NCBI RefSeq assembly: GCF_024498175.1
Contig: NZ_CP101823.1
Location: forward strand, 558,001 to 622,000
Direction: 5' to 3'
DNA length: 64,000 bases
Origin: Haloplanus salinarum
Lineage (GTDB): Archaea > Halobacteriota > Halobacteria > Halobacteriales > Haloferacaceae
Shown in pieces: positions 35,885-45,502 of the stretch. Below the pieces are notes generated by a model, which had not been told where the DNA came from, ran no database searches, and worked only from the letters and a program-made list of their open reading frames with translations. Position numbers and translations under genes: made by a program. The first letter of the stretch is position 1, and every line of letters begins with the position of its first letter.

Positions 35885-36127
35885 ATGGTCGCGGTCGCGA
35901 ACGCACTCAGACTGCTCGGATCGGCGCTCGGCGCGCTCGGCGGCGCGCTGGTGTTCGTGGAGTTCTTCCAGATGCCGAGCTACGTCGAGTACAACGAGGA
36001 GTTCCAGGATTACCGGATCGAGGGGAATCGCACGGAGGTCCGGGAACACACCTGGATCGGCCGGATCGGGGGCTTCTGTCTCTCACTCGGGTTCGCCCTG
36101 CTCTTTCTGGCGACGTTCCTCGGCTAG
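35885..36127 (+). CDS. Small two-helix membrane protein
   Basis: An 80-residue protein of unknown function. Hydrophobic helices at about 8-30 and 57-80 flank a charged loop (SYVEYNEEFQDYRIEGNRTE). I chose the ATG at 35885 with GATTTTTG about 29 nt upstream. It is divergent from the PLD-fold gene. The loop is Glu/Tyr-rich and could be extracellular or an interaction surface. Confidence 0.65.
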   Translation: MVAVANALRLLGSALGALGGALVFVEFFQMPSYVEYNEEFQDYRIEGNRTEVREHTWIGRIGGFCLSLGFALLFLATFLG

Positions 36128-36187
36128 TCGGCGCCGCCGCCCGAGTGTATTAGTGGATCGCCCACCAACGGCCACCGAGGATCGACC

Positions 36188-36976
36188 GTGTCACCTTCCC
36201 TCCAGCAGTTCATCGACGAACTGGAGTCCCACCGGCGCCGGATCGTCGTCGTGAACGGGACGGCAGTCGGCGAGCAGATCGGGGACATCGTCGATTACTT
36301 CGATCGGTTCGACCTCGAGACGGAACACGTCTCCGCGTCGGCGCTTCCCGACGCGTTCCTCGTCCTCACCGACGGCGACGACTATCTCGGCTCGATCGGC
36401 GTCGCCGAACTCCACGAGTACCTCTACGACTCCTTCGCCGGCGACGTCGATCCCGATCCGGACGTCGAGATGGGCCGGAGCCCCGCAGTCGAGGGCTTCC
36501 TCTCCCGACTCGACGGCAACGTCTACTCGTTGTCCGCCGAGGGGAAACTCGCGCTGGCCTGCGTCTCGCACCTCCTGGAGACCCGCGCGTGGCGTCGCGG
36601 GCTCGGCGAACTCCACGCGGGGATCCAGCGGTTCTCCCTCCTCCGCGACGACCCTGCGCTGTGGTCGCGATACCGGAAGCTCGCGGCGTGCGGGGTCGAG
36701 ACGTCGGTGTACGGGCAATCCGACTGGACGCCCGCGGACTGGCACGGCGTGACCGCCTACGCCGACGAGTCGGGCGCCTGCCTCGGCGACTACTGGTTCG
36801 TCGCGTACCGCGGCCCCGAGGAGCGTGACGACGGCGCCCTGCTCGCCCGCGAGGACGACGACGGCCGGTACACCGGCTTCTGGACGTTCGACTCCGACAC
36901 CGTCGACGCCATCGTCGACACGCTCGTCGGCGACCACCAGTCGACCCTGACACGCCTTCCGGACGGCCCGTCCTGA
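36188..36976 (+). CDS. DICT sensory-domain protein
   Basis: A 262-residue soluble protein resembling haloarchaeal DICT-domain proteins. The diagnostic region runs from about residue 30 to 215, with SASALPDAFLVLTDGDDYLG, ELHAGIQRFSLLRDDPALWS and the WHGVTAYADESGACLGDYWF segment. No output domain is attached. DICT domains accompany cyclic-nucleotide and two-component signalling, and the histidine kinase gene lies 1.1 kb downstream on the other strand. The start is GTG at 36188. Confidence 0.8.
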   Translation: MSPSLQQFIDELESHRRRIVVVNGTAVGEQIGDIVDYFDRFDLETEHVSASALPDAFLVLTDGDDYLGSIGVAELHEYLYDSFAGDVDPDPDVEMGRSPAVEGFLSRLDGNVYSLSAEGKLALACVSHLLETRAWRRGLGELHAGIQRFSLLRDDPALWSRYRKLAACGVETSVYGQSDWTPADWHGVTAYADESGACLGDYWFVAYRGPEERDDGALLAREDDDGRYTGFWTFDSDTVDAIVDTLVGDHQSTLTRLPDGPS

Positions 36977-37032
36977 CCGGTCGCCCTGTCGCCGAGCGTG
37001 ATACCTCTGCCGTCCCGCCGCTTCCGGGCGGT

Positions 37033-37240
37033 GTGGACGCCCACCGCATTCTCTTCGTGTCGGCCGACGCCGCCCTGCTCACCGACCTCGCGTGGCAGAT
37101 TCACGGGGGAGCCACGACGTGAAATACGACGTCGAAGCCGAGTGCGACCGGGGTTTCTCTACGTCGGCAACGAGGACGACGGCAGTGACGTCGTCGACGT
37201 GCCGACCGCCTACGAGGAGGCGTTGGCTCTCCCGGCTCCC
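37033..37240 (+). pseudogene. Decayed remnant of an ATP-grasp (PurD-like) gene
   Basis: Three conserved-looking pieces lie in three different frames. VDAHRILFVSADAALLTDLA and WQIH (from GTG 37033, stop at 37122) is the N-terminus of a haloarchaeal protein annotated as phosphoribosylamine-glycine ligase-like. HDVKYDVEAECDRG (from 37113) continues that N-terminus after a frameshift. FLYVGNEDDGSDVVDVPTAY (from 37154) matches an internal segment after a large deletion. The remainder is missing, cut off at the aldo/keto reductase gene. Family assignment is from memory of the N-terminal motif. Confidence 0.6.
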
Positions 37241-38086
<846 letters not shown>

Positions 38087-38116
38087 GGGATCCGTTGGAC
38101 CGCCGGTGGGATATAG

Positions 38117-39196
38117 TCAGCGCGCCGGGGGGCGCCGCAACTCGACGACGACTTCGGTCCCGCGGGGGTCGTTGTCGCGCACCTCGATGTCGCCGCCGTA
38201 GTGGTTCAACAGCGTCTTCACGAGGGCGATTCCCCGTCCCTCGCCGGACTCGATGGCGGACTCGAAGAGGTGAGCCTTCACGTCGTCGCGGATGCCCGGG
38301 CCGTCGTCGGCGACGGACACGCGGACGGTGCGCTCCCCGCGTTCGGCGACTACCCACACCGTCGGGTCAGAGTGGTCGTGGTGCTGGATCGCGTTGCGGA
38401 GGAGGTTCGTAAAGACCGCCGAGACGGCGTCGGTCGCCAACACGTACAGCTCCGGTTCGACGTCCGTCTCGACGGTCGCCTCCGGATACGCCGAGCGGAC
38501 GTCCTCGACGGCCCGCAGGACCCGCGTCGAGACGTCCATCGGCTCCGGCTCCTGCTCCCCGGCGAACACGTCCGACAGCCGCTTCACGTCCTCGATGAGC
38601 GCGGCGATGGCGTCGCTCCGGCGCTCGATGGGATCGAGGTACTCCTCGGTCCCCTCGGTCCGCTCGCCGAGCAGTCCGGTGTACCCCTGGATGACCTGGG
38701 TCGCGTTCAACACGTTGTGCCGGAGGTGGCTGTTCAGAAAGACGAGCGCGTCGCGGCGGCGGTCGGCCTCGCGGGCCGCACGCTTCGCCCGGGCGTAGTA
38801 GATGCCGACCATCCCGCCGCCGATGCCGCCGCCCGTGCCGACGACGATGACGCCGAACGCCGCCCCGCCGACGGCCCGTCCCTCCAGGAGGCGCACGGCG
38901 ACCGTCAGCGAGGACAGGGTGACGAACGCGGCCATCCCCCCGAGACACCACCGAACGACCGACCAGGTGTCGGCGAGGGGGAGATCGGACGTCGACAGCC
39001 AGCGACCCAGCCAGAGCAGGCCGGCCGAAAGCGAGAGACAGAGCGCGAGCGCGAGGACGGGGCCGATACCGACGCCGAGACGCTCGATGTCGGCGACGAA
39101 GTTGGCGACCGAGACGACGGCGACGGCGAGCGCGAGGACGACGATCAGCGACGGCGCATGGACGACGAGTCGCCGTTCCCACGCCGGTACGTCCAT
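38117..39196 (-). CDS. Membrane sensor histidine kinase
   Basis: A 359-residue protein. Four hydrophobic helices (about 15-35, 43-63, 80-103 and 110-130) form a small membrane sensor. The H-box FLNSHLRHNVLNATQ (about 153-167) carries the phospho-accepting His, and the ATPase domain has NLLRNAIQHH (N-box), VADDGPGI (G1) and GEGRGIALVKTLL (G2). No response regulator is adjacent, as is usual in haloarchaea. It is divergent from the DUF255 gene across a gap holding a 20-bp palindrome. Confidence 0.9.
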   Translation of the reverse strand: MDVPAWERRLVVHAPSLIVVLALAVAVVSVANFVADIERLGVGIGPVLALALCLSLSAGLLWLGRWLSTSDLPLADTWSVVRWCLGGMAAFVTLSSLTVAVRLLEGRAVGGAAFGVIVVGTGGGIGGGMVGIYYARAKRAAREADRRRDALVFLNSHLRHNVLNATQVIQGYTGLLGERTEGTEEYLDPIERRSDAIAALIEDVKRLSDVFAGEQEPEPMDVSTRVLRAVEDVRSAYPEATVETDVEPELYVLATDAVSAVFTNLLRNAIQHHDHSDPTVWVVAERGERTVRVSVADDGPGIRDDVKAHLFESAIESGEGRGIALVKTLLNHYGGDIEVRDNDPRGTEVVVELRRPPAR

Positions 39197-39253
39197 ACGC
39201 CCGAATCGTGTACCTCCTACAAAACGGTTACCTGTGTTCGCCCGGTCGCGGTG

Positions 39254-39273
39254 ACCCGACCGATCGGTCGGGT
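39254..39273. promoter_or_regulatory. 20-bp perfect palindrome, candidate operator
   Basis: ACCCGACCGATCGGTCGGGT is perfectly self-complementary. It ends about 7 bp before the TATA-like GCTTTACC (39281) of the DUF255 gene, overlapping the usual BRE position, and lies 58 bp from the divergent histidine kinase start. Confidence 0.5.
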
Positions 39274-39312
39274 TCTGTTGGCTTTACCTGTCTGGGCACC
39301 CAATCGACGACC

Positions 39313-41517
39313 ATGACGACGCCGACGCGTCGGAACCGTCTCGACGAGGAGGCCAGCCCGTATCTCGAACAGCACGCCGACAACCCGGTGAACTGGCAAC
39401 CGTGGGACGAGGCGGCGCTGTCGGCGGCCCGGGAGCACGACGTGCCCATCTTCCTCTCGGTCGGCTACGCCGCCTGTCACTGGTGTCACGTCATGGAGGC
39501 GGAGAGCTTCCAGGACGAGGCTGTCGCGTCGGCGCTCAACGAGGACTTCGTCCCGATCAAGGTCGACCGCGAGGAGCGCCCGGACGTCGACAGCGTCTAC
39601 CAGACCATCTGCCAACTGGTCTCGGGCGGCGGCGGATGGCCCCTCTCGGTCTTTCTCACGCCGGAGGGCAAGCCCTTCTACGTCGGGACGTACTTCCCGC
39701 GGGAGCCGAAACGTGGCCGCCCCGGCTTCCTGCAGTTGCTCGAGGACATCTCGCGGTCCTGGCGGGAGGACCGCGAGGAGATCGAGAACCGCGCCGACCA
39801 GTGGACCGCGGCCATCACCGACGAACTGGAGTCGACGCCGGAGTCCCCGGGCGACCCGCCGGAATCGGACCTCCTGGGGTCGGCGACGGCGGCGGCGATC
39901 CGGAGCGCCGACCGCGAACACGGCGGCTTCGGCTCCGGCGGACCGAAGTTCCCCCAGCCCCGCCGGCTCGACCTCCTGCTCAGAGCGGCGACCCTCGACG
40001 GCGACGAAGCGTCCCGCGAGGTAGCCGTCGAGGCGCTCGACGCCATGGCGACCGGCGGCCTCTACGACCACGTCGGCGGCGGCTTCCACCGCTACGCGAC
40101 CGACCGCGAGTGGACCGTCCCCCACTTCGAGAAGATGCTCTACGACAACGCGGAACTCCCGCGGGTGTACCTGCTGGCCGCCCAGGTGACGGGGGCGGAC
40201 CGCTACGCCCGCGTCGCCGCCGAGACGGTCGCCTTCCTCGAACGCGAGTTACGGCACCCCGAGGGCGGGTTCTACAGCACGCTCGACGCCCAGAGTCGTC
40301 CGCCCGCGTCGCGCGGCGGCGACGACGCCGGGGACGCCGAGGGTGCGTTCTACGTCTGGACCCCCGAGGAGGTCCACGACGCGCTCGCGGACCTGGACGT
40401 CGACGGCGTCGACGCCGGGACGGCTGCGGACCTGTTCTGTGACCGCTACGGCGTCGAGTCCGGTGGCAACTTCGAGCGCGGGACGACCGTCCTCACGGCG
40501 ACGACGGGGTACGCCACCCTCGCCGAGTCGTACGACCTGCCGGTCGAGGCGGTCGAACGCGCTCTGATGGCCGCGCGGGGTCGGGCCTTCGAGGCCCGCG
40601 CCGAGCGCCCTCGACCGGCCCGCGACGAGAAGGTGCTAGCGGGGTGGAACGGCCTCGCTATCTCCGCCGTCGCGGCCGGGGCACGCGTTCTCGATCCGGC
40701 CCTCGCGGACACCGCGACGGACGCCCTCGCGTTCGTCCGCGAACACCTCTGGGACGCCGACACGAAGCGCCTCTCCCGCCGCTACAAGGACGTCTCCGAG
40801 CCAGGGTCGGAGGCAGGCGAGACCGCGTCTCGACGTGGCGACGTCGCGGTCGAGGGCTACCTCGACGACTACGCCTTCCTCGCGAAGGGGGCGTTCGACT
40901 GCTATCAGGTGACCGGCGAGGTCGACCACCTCGCGTTCGCGCTCGACCTCGCTCGCGTCGTCCGGTCCGAGTTCTGGGACGCGGAGGCGGGGACGCTCTA
41001 CTACACGCCCGCGGACGGCGAGGCGCTGGTGACTCGACCCCAGGAACTGAACGATCAGTCGACGCCGTCGAGCCTCGGCGTCGCCGCCGCCCTCTTCGAG
41101 GACCTCGACCTCTTCGTCCCCGACGAGGACTTCGCGGCGATCACCGAGCAGGTCCTGTCGACCCACGCCGACCGGATCCGGGGAAGTCCGCTCGAACACG
41201 CCTCGCTCGTCCTCGCGGCCGACGCCCACACCCGCGGCCCGGTCGAGTTGACGCTCGCCGCCGACGACCTGCCGACCGCGTGGCGGGAGACGCTCGCCGA
41301 GACGCCGCTCCCGACGGGCGTGATCGCCCCTCGGCCGGCCGACGACGACGCCCTCGACGACTGGCTCGCGACCCTCGGCGTCGACGCGGTGCCGCCGATC
41401 TGGGCGAACCGGGACGCCGTCGACGGGGAGCCGACGGCGTACGCCTGCCGCGATTTCACCTGTTCGCCGCCACAGACGGATCTGGACGCGGCGCTGTCGT
41501 GGCTGGCCGATCGCTGA
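39313..41517 (+). CDS. Thioredoxin-like DUF255 (YyaL/spermatogenesis-associated 20) protein
   Basis: A 734-residue cytosolic protein. The N-terminal thioredoxin-like domain (about 1-165) has the family motif YAACHWCHVME with Cys55 and Cys58. The rest is a six-hairpin (alpha/alpha)6 domain resembling N-acylglucosamine 2-epimerases, including EKVLAGWNGLAISA and VEGYLDDYAFLAKGAFDCYQ. Widely conserved, with no proven reaction. The ATG at 39313 sits about 28 nt after a TATA-like box; upstream in-frame starts are not family-like. Confidence 0.9.
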   Translation: MTTPTRRNRLDEEASPYLEQHADNPVNWQPWDEAALSAAREHDVPIFLSVGYAACHWCHVMEAESFQDEAVASALNEDFVPIKVDREERPDVDSVYQTICQLVSGGGGWPLSVFLTPEGKPFYVGTYFPREPKRGRPGFLQLLEDISRSWREDREEIENRADQWTAAITDELESTPESPGDPPESDLLGSATAAAIRSADREHGGFGSGGPKFPQPRRLDLLLRAATLDGDEASREVAVEALDAMATGGLYDHVGGGFHRYATDREWTVPHFEKMLYDNAELPRVYLLAAQVTGADRYARVAAETVAFLERELRHPEGGFYSTLDAQSRPPASRGGDDAGDAEGAFYVWTPEEVHDALADLDVDGVDAGTAADLFCDRYGVESGGNFERGTTVLTATTGYATLAESYDLPVEAVERALMAARGRAFEARAERPRPARDEKVLAGWNGLAISAVAAGARVLDPALADTATDALAFVREHLWDADTKRLSRRYKDVSEPGSEAGETASRRGDVAVEGYLDDYAFLAKGAFDCYQVTGEVDHLAFALDLARVVRSEFWDAEAGTLYYTPADGEALVTRPQELNDQSTPSSLGVAAALFEDLDLFVPDEDFAAITEQVLSTHADRIRGSPLEHASLVLAADAHTRGPVELTLAADDLPTAWRETLAETPLPTGVIAPRPADDDALDDWLATLGVDAVPPIWANRDAVDGEPTAYACRDFTCSPPQTDLDAALSWLADR

Positions 41518-41527
41518 AGAAAAGCGG

Positions 41528-41905
41528 CTACGCCTGTGCCCGCTCGTCGCGCTCGGCGATCCGTGCCGCGAGGTACTCGGCGATCGGTTCCGGCTCCTCC
41601 TCGACGAACCGGGCGACCTCCTCGCCCGCCCGTTCGACGACGACCGTCGGGATGTACTCGACGCCGTACGCGTCGACGCCCTCACCGTGCTTGTCGTCGT
41701 CGACGGGGTACCGCTCGATCCGCTCGTCGGGGACGCCGGCGGCCTCGAGCGCGGCCGCGAAGGCCGGCAACTGTCCCCGGCAGTCGCCACACCAGTCCGC
41801 GCCCCACACCATGTAGGTCAGTCCCTCGCGGCCGAGCGCCGCCAGTACCTCGTCGTCGCCGTCCCACGTCCCGGTCGGATCCATCGTTTCCAGTGTCTCG
41901 GTCAT
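41528..41905 (-). CDS. Thioredoxin-family protein with CGDC active site
   Basis: A 125-residue thioredoxin-fold protein with active-site WCGDCRGQLPAF (Cys38 and Cys41) and the cis-proline in VEYIPTVVVE. The CxDC dipeptide differs from thioredoxin CGPC and suggests a shifted redox potential or a peroxiredoxin/arsenate-reductase partner. The start is the ATG at 41905. It converges on the DUF255 gene with a 10-bp gap. Confidence 0.85.
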   Translation of the reverse strand: MTETLETMDPTGTWDGDDEVLAALGREGLTYMVWGADWCGDCRGQLPAFAAALEAAGVPDERIERYPVDDDKHGEGVDAYGVEYIPTVVVERAGEEVARFVEEEPEPIAEYLAARIAERDERAQA

Positions 41906-42019
41906 GAGGGTGGCTACCACGTCCACGGGCTTAACCCCGACGTTCCCGCCCCAGGCCGACCGGCGCGCCGGCGAGTCGCCGGCTATTCGTATCCGGCGGT
42001 CCCCTGTGTGGACAGCGAG

Positions 42020-44056
42020 ATGGTCGAGGAACCAGCGGACAACCCGTACGTACGCGACCCGGACACGTCGTTCGCGCCGGTCGACGACCTCGACGCGGCG
42101 ACCGCCCGCGAGCAGGTCCGGCGACTCAGGGAGGCGATCGAGTACCACGACTACCGGTACTACGTGGCGAACGACCCCGTTATCGCCGACCGAACCTACG
42201 ACGCGCTGTTCGACCGGCTGGCCGAACTGGAGGCGGCGTTCGACCTCGACGACGAGCGCTCGCCCACCCGCCGGGTCGGGGGCGAACCGCTCGACGGACT
42301 GGAGACGGTCGAACACGTCGTGCCCCTCCTGAGCCTGCAGTCCTCGGGCGACGCCGCGGAGATCCGCGAGTTCGACCGCCGCATCCGGGAGGCCGTCGGC
42401 GACGTGACCTACTCCGCGGAGCCGAAGTTCGACGGGTTCTCGATCGAGGTGGTCTACGAGGACGGCGTCTTCGAGCGTGCGGTCACCCGCGGCGACGGCG
42501 AGGAAGGCGAGGACGTCTCCGCGAACGTCCGCACGGTCGGCAGCGTCCCCCTGCACCTGCGGGATGCCCCGGAATTTCTGGCCGTGCGCGGCGAGGTGTA
42601 TATGCCCCGCTCGGGGTTTCAGGCGCTGAACGAGCGGCGGATCGAGCGCGGCGAGGACCCCTTCGCCAACCCGCGGAACGCGGCGGCGGGGACGGTCCGC
42701 CTGCTCGACCCCTCGACTGTCGCCGACCGTCCGCTCGACGTCTTCTTCTACGACGTGATCGAGACGTCGGCGACGCTTTCCTCCCAGCGCGAGGCGTTCG
42801 ATCTGCTCCGCGAGTTGGGGTTCCGGGTGAACGACGAGACGACGCTGGTCGAGGACGTCGAAGCGGTGCTCGACTACCGCGACCGGCTCATGGCCGCCCG
42901 CGACGACTTGGAGTACGAGATCGACGGCGTCGTCGCCAAGGTCGACGATTTCGAGGCCCGCGAGCGCCTGGGGTCGACCGCGCGTCACCCCCGGTGGGCC
43001 TTCGCCTACAAGTTCCCCGCCCGGACCGGCGAGACGACCGTCGAACGGATCGTCGTCCAGGTGGGGCGGACGGGCAAGCTGACGCCGGTCGCCCTCCTCG
43101 ACCCCGTCGACCTGCAGGGAGTCACGATCAGCCGTGCAACGCTTCACAACGCCGCGCAGGTCCGCGACCTCGGGGTCCACGAGGGCGCGGCCGTCCGGAT
43201 CGAACGCGCCGGCGACGTCATCCCGGAGGTGGTCGAGGTGGTCGACGACGACGCCGGCGAGGCCTTCGAGATGCCCGGGACCTGTCCCGTCTGCGACGGG
43301 CCGGTCGTCGAGGAGGGCGAGCACCACTACTGTACGAACGCCTCGTGTCCGGCACAGCTCCGGCGCAGCCTCCAACATTTCTGTTCGCGGGACGCGATGG
43401 ACGTCGAGGGGATCGGTGAGGCGGCGGCCGACCGGCTGGTCGAGGCGGGGCTGGTCGAGTCGCTCGCGGATCTCTACGCCCTCGACGTCGGGGACCTCGC
43501 CGCGCTCGACGGCTGGGGCGAGCGGTCGGCCGAGAACCTGCTGGCCGAACTGGAGCGGAGCAAGACCGTCGACCTCGGGACGTTCGTCTACGCGCTCGGC
43601 ATCCGCCACGTCGGGACCGAGCGGGCGCGCGCGCTCGCGGCCGCCTTCTCGCTCGACGAGTTGCTGGACGCGAGCGTCGACGACCTGCTGGCCGTCGAGG
43701 ACGTCGGTCCGGAGGTGGCCGAGGCCGTCGTCTCCTACTTCGACGCCGAGGCGAACGTCGAGACGGTCGAGCGCCTGCTCGACGCCGGCGTCGACCCCGA
43801 GCGCCGGGACAGGGGGGACGAACTCGACGGCCTGACCGTCGTGTTCACGGGCAGCGTCCCGGGGTACACCCGGTCGGAGCTCTCGGAACTGCTCGAAACC
43901 CACGGCGCGAACGTCACGTCCTCGGTCAGCGGCGAGACGGACTTCCTCGTCGTCGGCGAGAACCCCGGGCGGCGAAAGCGCGAGCGCGCCGACGAGGAGG
44001 GTGTCGAGACCCTCGACCCCACGGACTTCGAGGAGCGGATCCTGTCGCGGCTGTAG
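42020..44056 (+). CDS. ligA: NAD-dependent DNA ligase
   Basis: A 678-residue bacterial-type ligase sealing nicks with NAD. Domains are Ia (about 25-90, YHDYRYYVANDPVIADRTYD), the adenylation core with KFDG (nucleophile Lys136), an OB-fold, a four-Cys zinc finger (CPVC and CTNASC), a helix-hairpin-helix region and a C-terminal BRCT domain (LTVVFTGSVPGYTRSELSEL). Rare in archaea, it was acquired by haloarchaea from bacteria and works beside the ATP-dependent ligase. The ATG at 42020 matches the family. Confidence 0.97.
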   Translation: MVEEPADNPYVRDPDTSFAPVDDLDAATAREQVRRLREAIEYHDYRYYVANDPVIADRTYDALFDRLAELEAAFDLDDERSPTRRVGGEPLDGLETVEHVVPLLSLQSSGDAAEIREFDRRIREAVGDVTYSAEPKFDGFSIEVVYEDGVFERAVTRGDGEEGEDVSANVRTVGSVPLHLRDAPEFLAVRGEVYMPRSGFQALNERRIERGEDPFANPRNAAAGTVRLLDPSTVADRPLDVFFYDVIETSATLSSQREAFDLLRELGFRVNDETTLVEDVEAVLDYRDRLMAARDDLEYEIDGVVAKVDDFEARERLGSTARHPRWAFAYKFPARTGETTVERIVVQVGRTGKLTPVALLDPVDLQGVTISRATLHNAAQVRDLGVHEGAAVRIERAGDVIPEVVEVVDDDAGEAFEMPGTCPVCDGPVVEEGEHHYCTNASCPAQLRRSLQHFCSRDAMDVEGIGEAAADRLVEAGLVESLADLYALDVGDLAALDGWGERSAENLLAELERSKTVDLGTFVYALGIRHVGTERARALAAAFSLDELLDASVDDLLAVEDVGPEVAEAVVSYFDAEANVETVERLLDAGVDPERRDRGDELDGLTVVFTGSVPGYTRSELSELLETHGANVTSSVSGETDFLVVGENPGRRKRERADEEGVETLDPTDFEERILSRL

Positions 44057-44078
44057 GGTATCCCCGGTTCCACCACCG

Positions 44079-44085
44079 ATTTAGG
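44079..44085 (+). promoter_or_regulatory. TATA-like box of cysK
   Basis: GATTTAG lies about 27 nt before the cysK ATG at 44109, in the 52-bp gap after ligA; a leaderless transcript is expected. Confidence 0.45.
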
Positions 44086-44108
44086 CACCGATCCCGAACC
44101 GAGTTCCC

Positions 44109-44999
44109 ATGCACGACAGCGTCCTCGACGCCATCGGCTCGCCCTTGGTGCGGATCGACTCCCCGCCGGGGACGACCGTGGCGGCGAAAATCGAGTCGAA
44201 GAACCCGGGCGGCTCCGCGAAGGACCGCCCGGCGAAGGCGATGGTCGAGGCCGCGGAGGAGCGGGGCGAACTCGAACCCGGCGACACCATCGTCGAACCG
44301 ACCAGCGGGAACACGGGTATCGGCCTCGCCGTCGTCGGCGCCGCCAAGGGGTACGACGTCCGGGTCGTGATGCCGTCCTCGAAGTCGCCCGAGCGGCGGG
44401 CGCTCATGGAGGCCTACGGCGCCGAGGTGGAACTCGTCGACGGCGAGATGGACACGGCGAGGGAGCGCGCGGACCGACTGGAGGCCGAGGGGATGGTCCA
44501 GATGCGCCAGTTCGAGAACCCCGCGAACCCCGAGGCCCACTACCGGACGACGGGTCCCGAAATCGTCGAACAGGTGGGCGACCGGACCGTGGACGCGCTG
44601 GTCTGTGGGGTCGGCACCGGCGGTACCATCTCGGGAACCGGCCGTCGCCTGCAGGAGGCGTTCCCCGAGATGACGGTCGTGGGCGTCCAGCCCGATACCA
44701 ACCGGTTCCTGAGCGGCGACCCGGGCGACGACGACTTCCAGGGCATGGGGCCGGGATTCGTCGCCGAGAACGTCGACGTGGACCTGCTCGACGGCGTGGA
44801 GGACGTATCGCTCTCGGCCGCCGAGGCGGAGTGTCGGCGCCTCGCCCGCGAGGAGGGGATCCTCGTCGGTCAGTCGAGCGGCGCGTCGAGCGTCGGCGCG
44901 AAACGCGTCGCCGAGCGCCTCGACGCCGAGGACCCGCTCGTGGTCACGGTGTTCTGGGACAGCGGCGAGCGCTACATGTCGACCGGGCTGTTCGACTAA
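44109..44999 (+). CDS. cysK: Cysteine synthase (O-acetylserine sulfhydrylase-type)
   Basis: A 296-residue PLP enzyme that makes cysteine from activated serine and sulfide. The cofactor Lys38 is in GGSAKDR, the substrate loop is EPTSGNTGIG, the phosphate-binding loop GVGTGGTISG, and Ser in SSGAS binds the pyridine nitrogen. The N-terminus is slightly shorter than in bacterial CysK. Cystathionine beta-synthase-like activity cannot be excluded. The stop overlaps that of the convergent gene by CTAA. Confidence 0.92.
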   Translation: MHDSVLDAIGSPLVRIDSPPGTTVAAKIESKNPGGSAKDRPAKAMVEAAEERGELEPGDTIVEPTSGNTGIGLAVVGAAKGYDVRVVMPSSKSPERRALMEAYGAEVELVDGEMDTARERADRLEAEGMVQMRQFENPANPEAHYRTTGPEIVEQVGDRTVDALVCGVGTGGTISGTGRRLQEAFPEMTVVGVQPDTNRFLSGDPGDDDFQGMGPGFVAENVDVDLLDGVEDVSLSAAEAECRRLAREEGILVGQSSGASSVGAKRVAERLDAEDPLVVTVFWDSGERYMSTGLFD

Positions 45000-45502
45000 C
45001 CGCCGAACTCGGCTTCGGTCACGCGGACGACGACCGTCTCGTCGACCGGACGGAGGTCGTACTCCGGGACGCTCCCGTCGACGCGGGTCGCGTACATGGG
45101 TTCGACGAGTTCGTCGCCGTCGAGGCCGTAGACGCGGAGGAACCCTCCGGTGTCGTCGGGGTCGACGTCGCCGTCGCGGACGGCCGTCGCGAGGTCACGG
45201 GAGAGCCACTCGTCGGTCGAGACGGAGGGCTCCCGGACTAGCGCGCAGTCGGCGAAGCGGACGAGATACCAGTTCAGGTCGTTCAGAAGCGAGACGGCGG
45301 CCCCGAGGCTGACGGTGTCGACGGCCACCGTGTTGGCGAACGGCTCGTGGAGGTCGTAGGTGGCCAGCGCCGCCCGCGACGTCTCCCGCGAGAGCAGTTC
45401 GTACCGGAGATCGACGGCTGCGTCCCCGACGAGACAGACCTGCGTCACGGTCGTGTGGTCGGCGGGCGACCCTAAATCGATTGCGCCGTCCCGCTCACTC
45501 AT
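44996..45502 (-). CDS. Conserved haloarchaeal protein (DUF5804-like)
   Basis: A 168-residue acidic soluble protein. The segment VTQVCLVGDAAVDLRYELLS and RETSRAALATYDLHEPFANT resembles a small haloarchaeal domain family that I recall as DUF5804; function unknown. The central LLNDLNWYLVRFADCALVRE is more hydrophobic. The ATG at 45502 overlaps the end of thiI by 8 bp, so it belongs to the thiI transcript. Its stop overlaps that of cysK. Confidence 0.65.
   Translation of the reverse strand: MSERDGAIDLGSPADHTTVTQVCLVGDAAVDLRYELLSRETSRAALATYDLHEPFANTVAVDTVSLGAAVSLLNDLNWYLVRFADCALVREPSVSTDEWLSRDLATAVRDGDVDPDDTGGFLRVYGLDGDELVEPMYATRVDGSVPEYDLRPVDETVVVRVTEAEFGG

Noticed and set aside
38111-38116. ATATAG as a promoter between the histidine kinase and the aldo/keto reductase
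   Set aside because: On the plus strand it leads into no gene. On the minus strand it is about 25-30 nt before the reductase start and could serve it, but the match is too short to claim.
41528-43903. A 791-codon open frame antisense to ligA
   Set aside because: The N-terminal two-thirds is the mirror of ligA codon structure. The real gene is the 125-residue thioredoxin-like protein starting at 41905.
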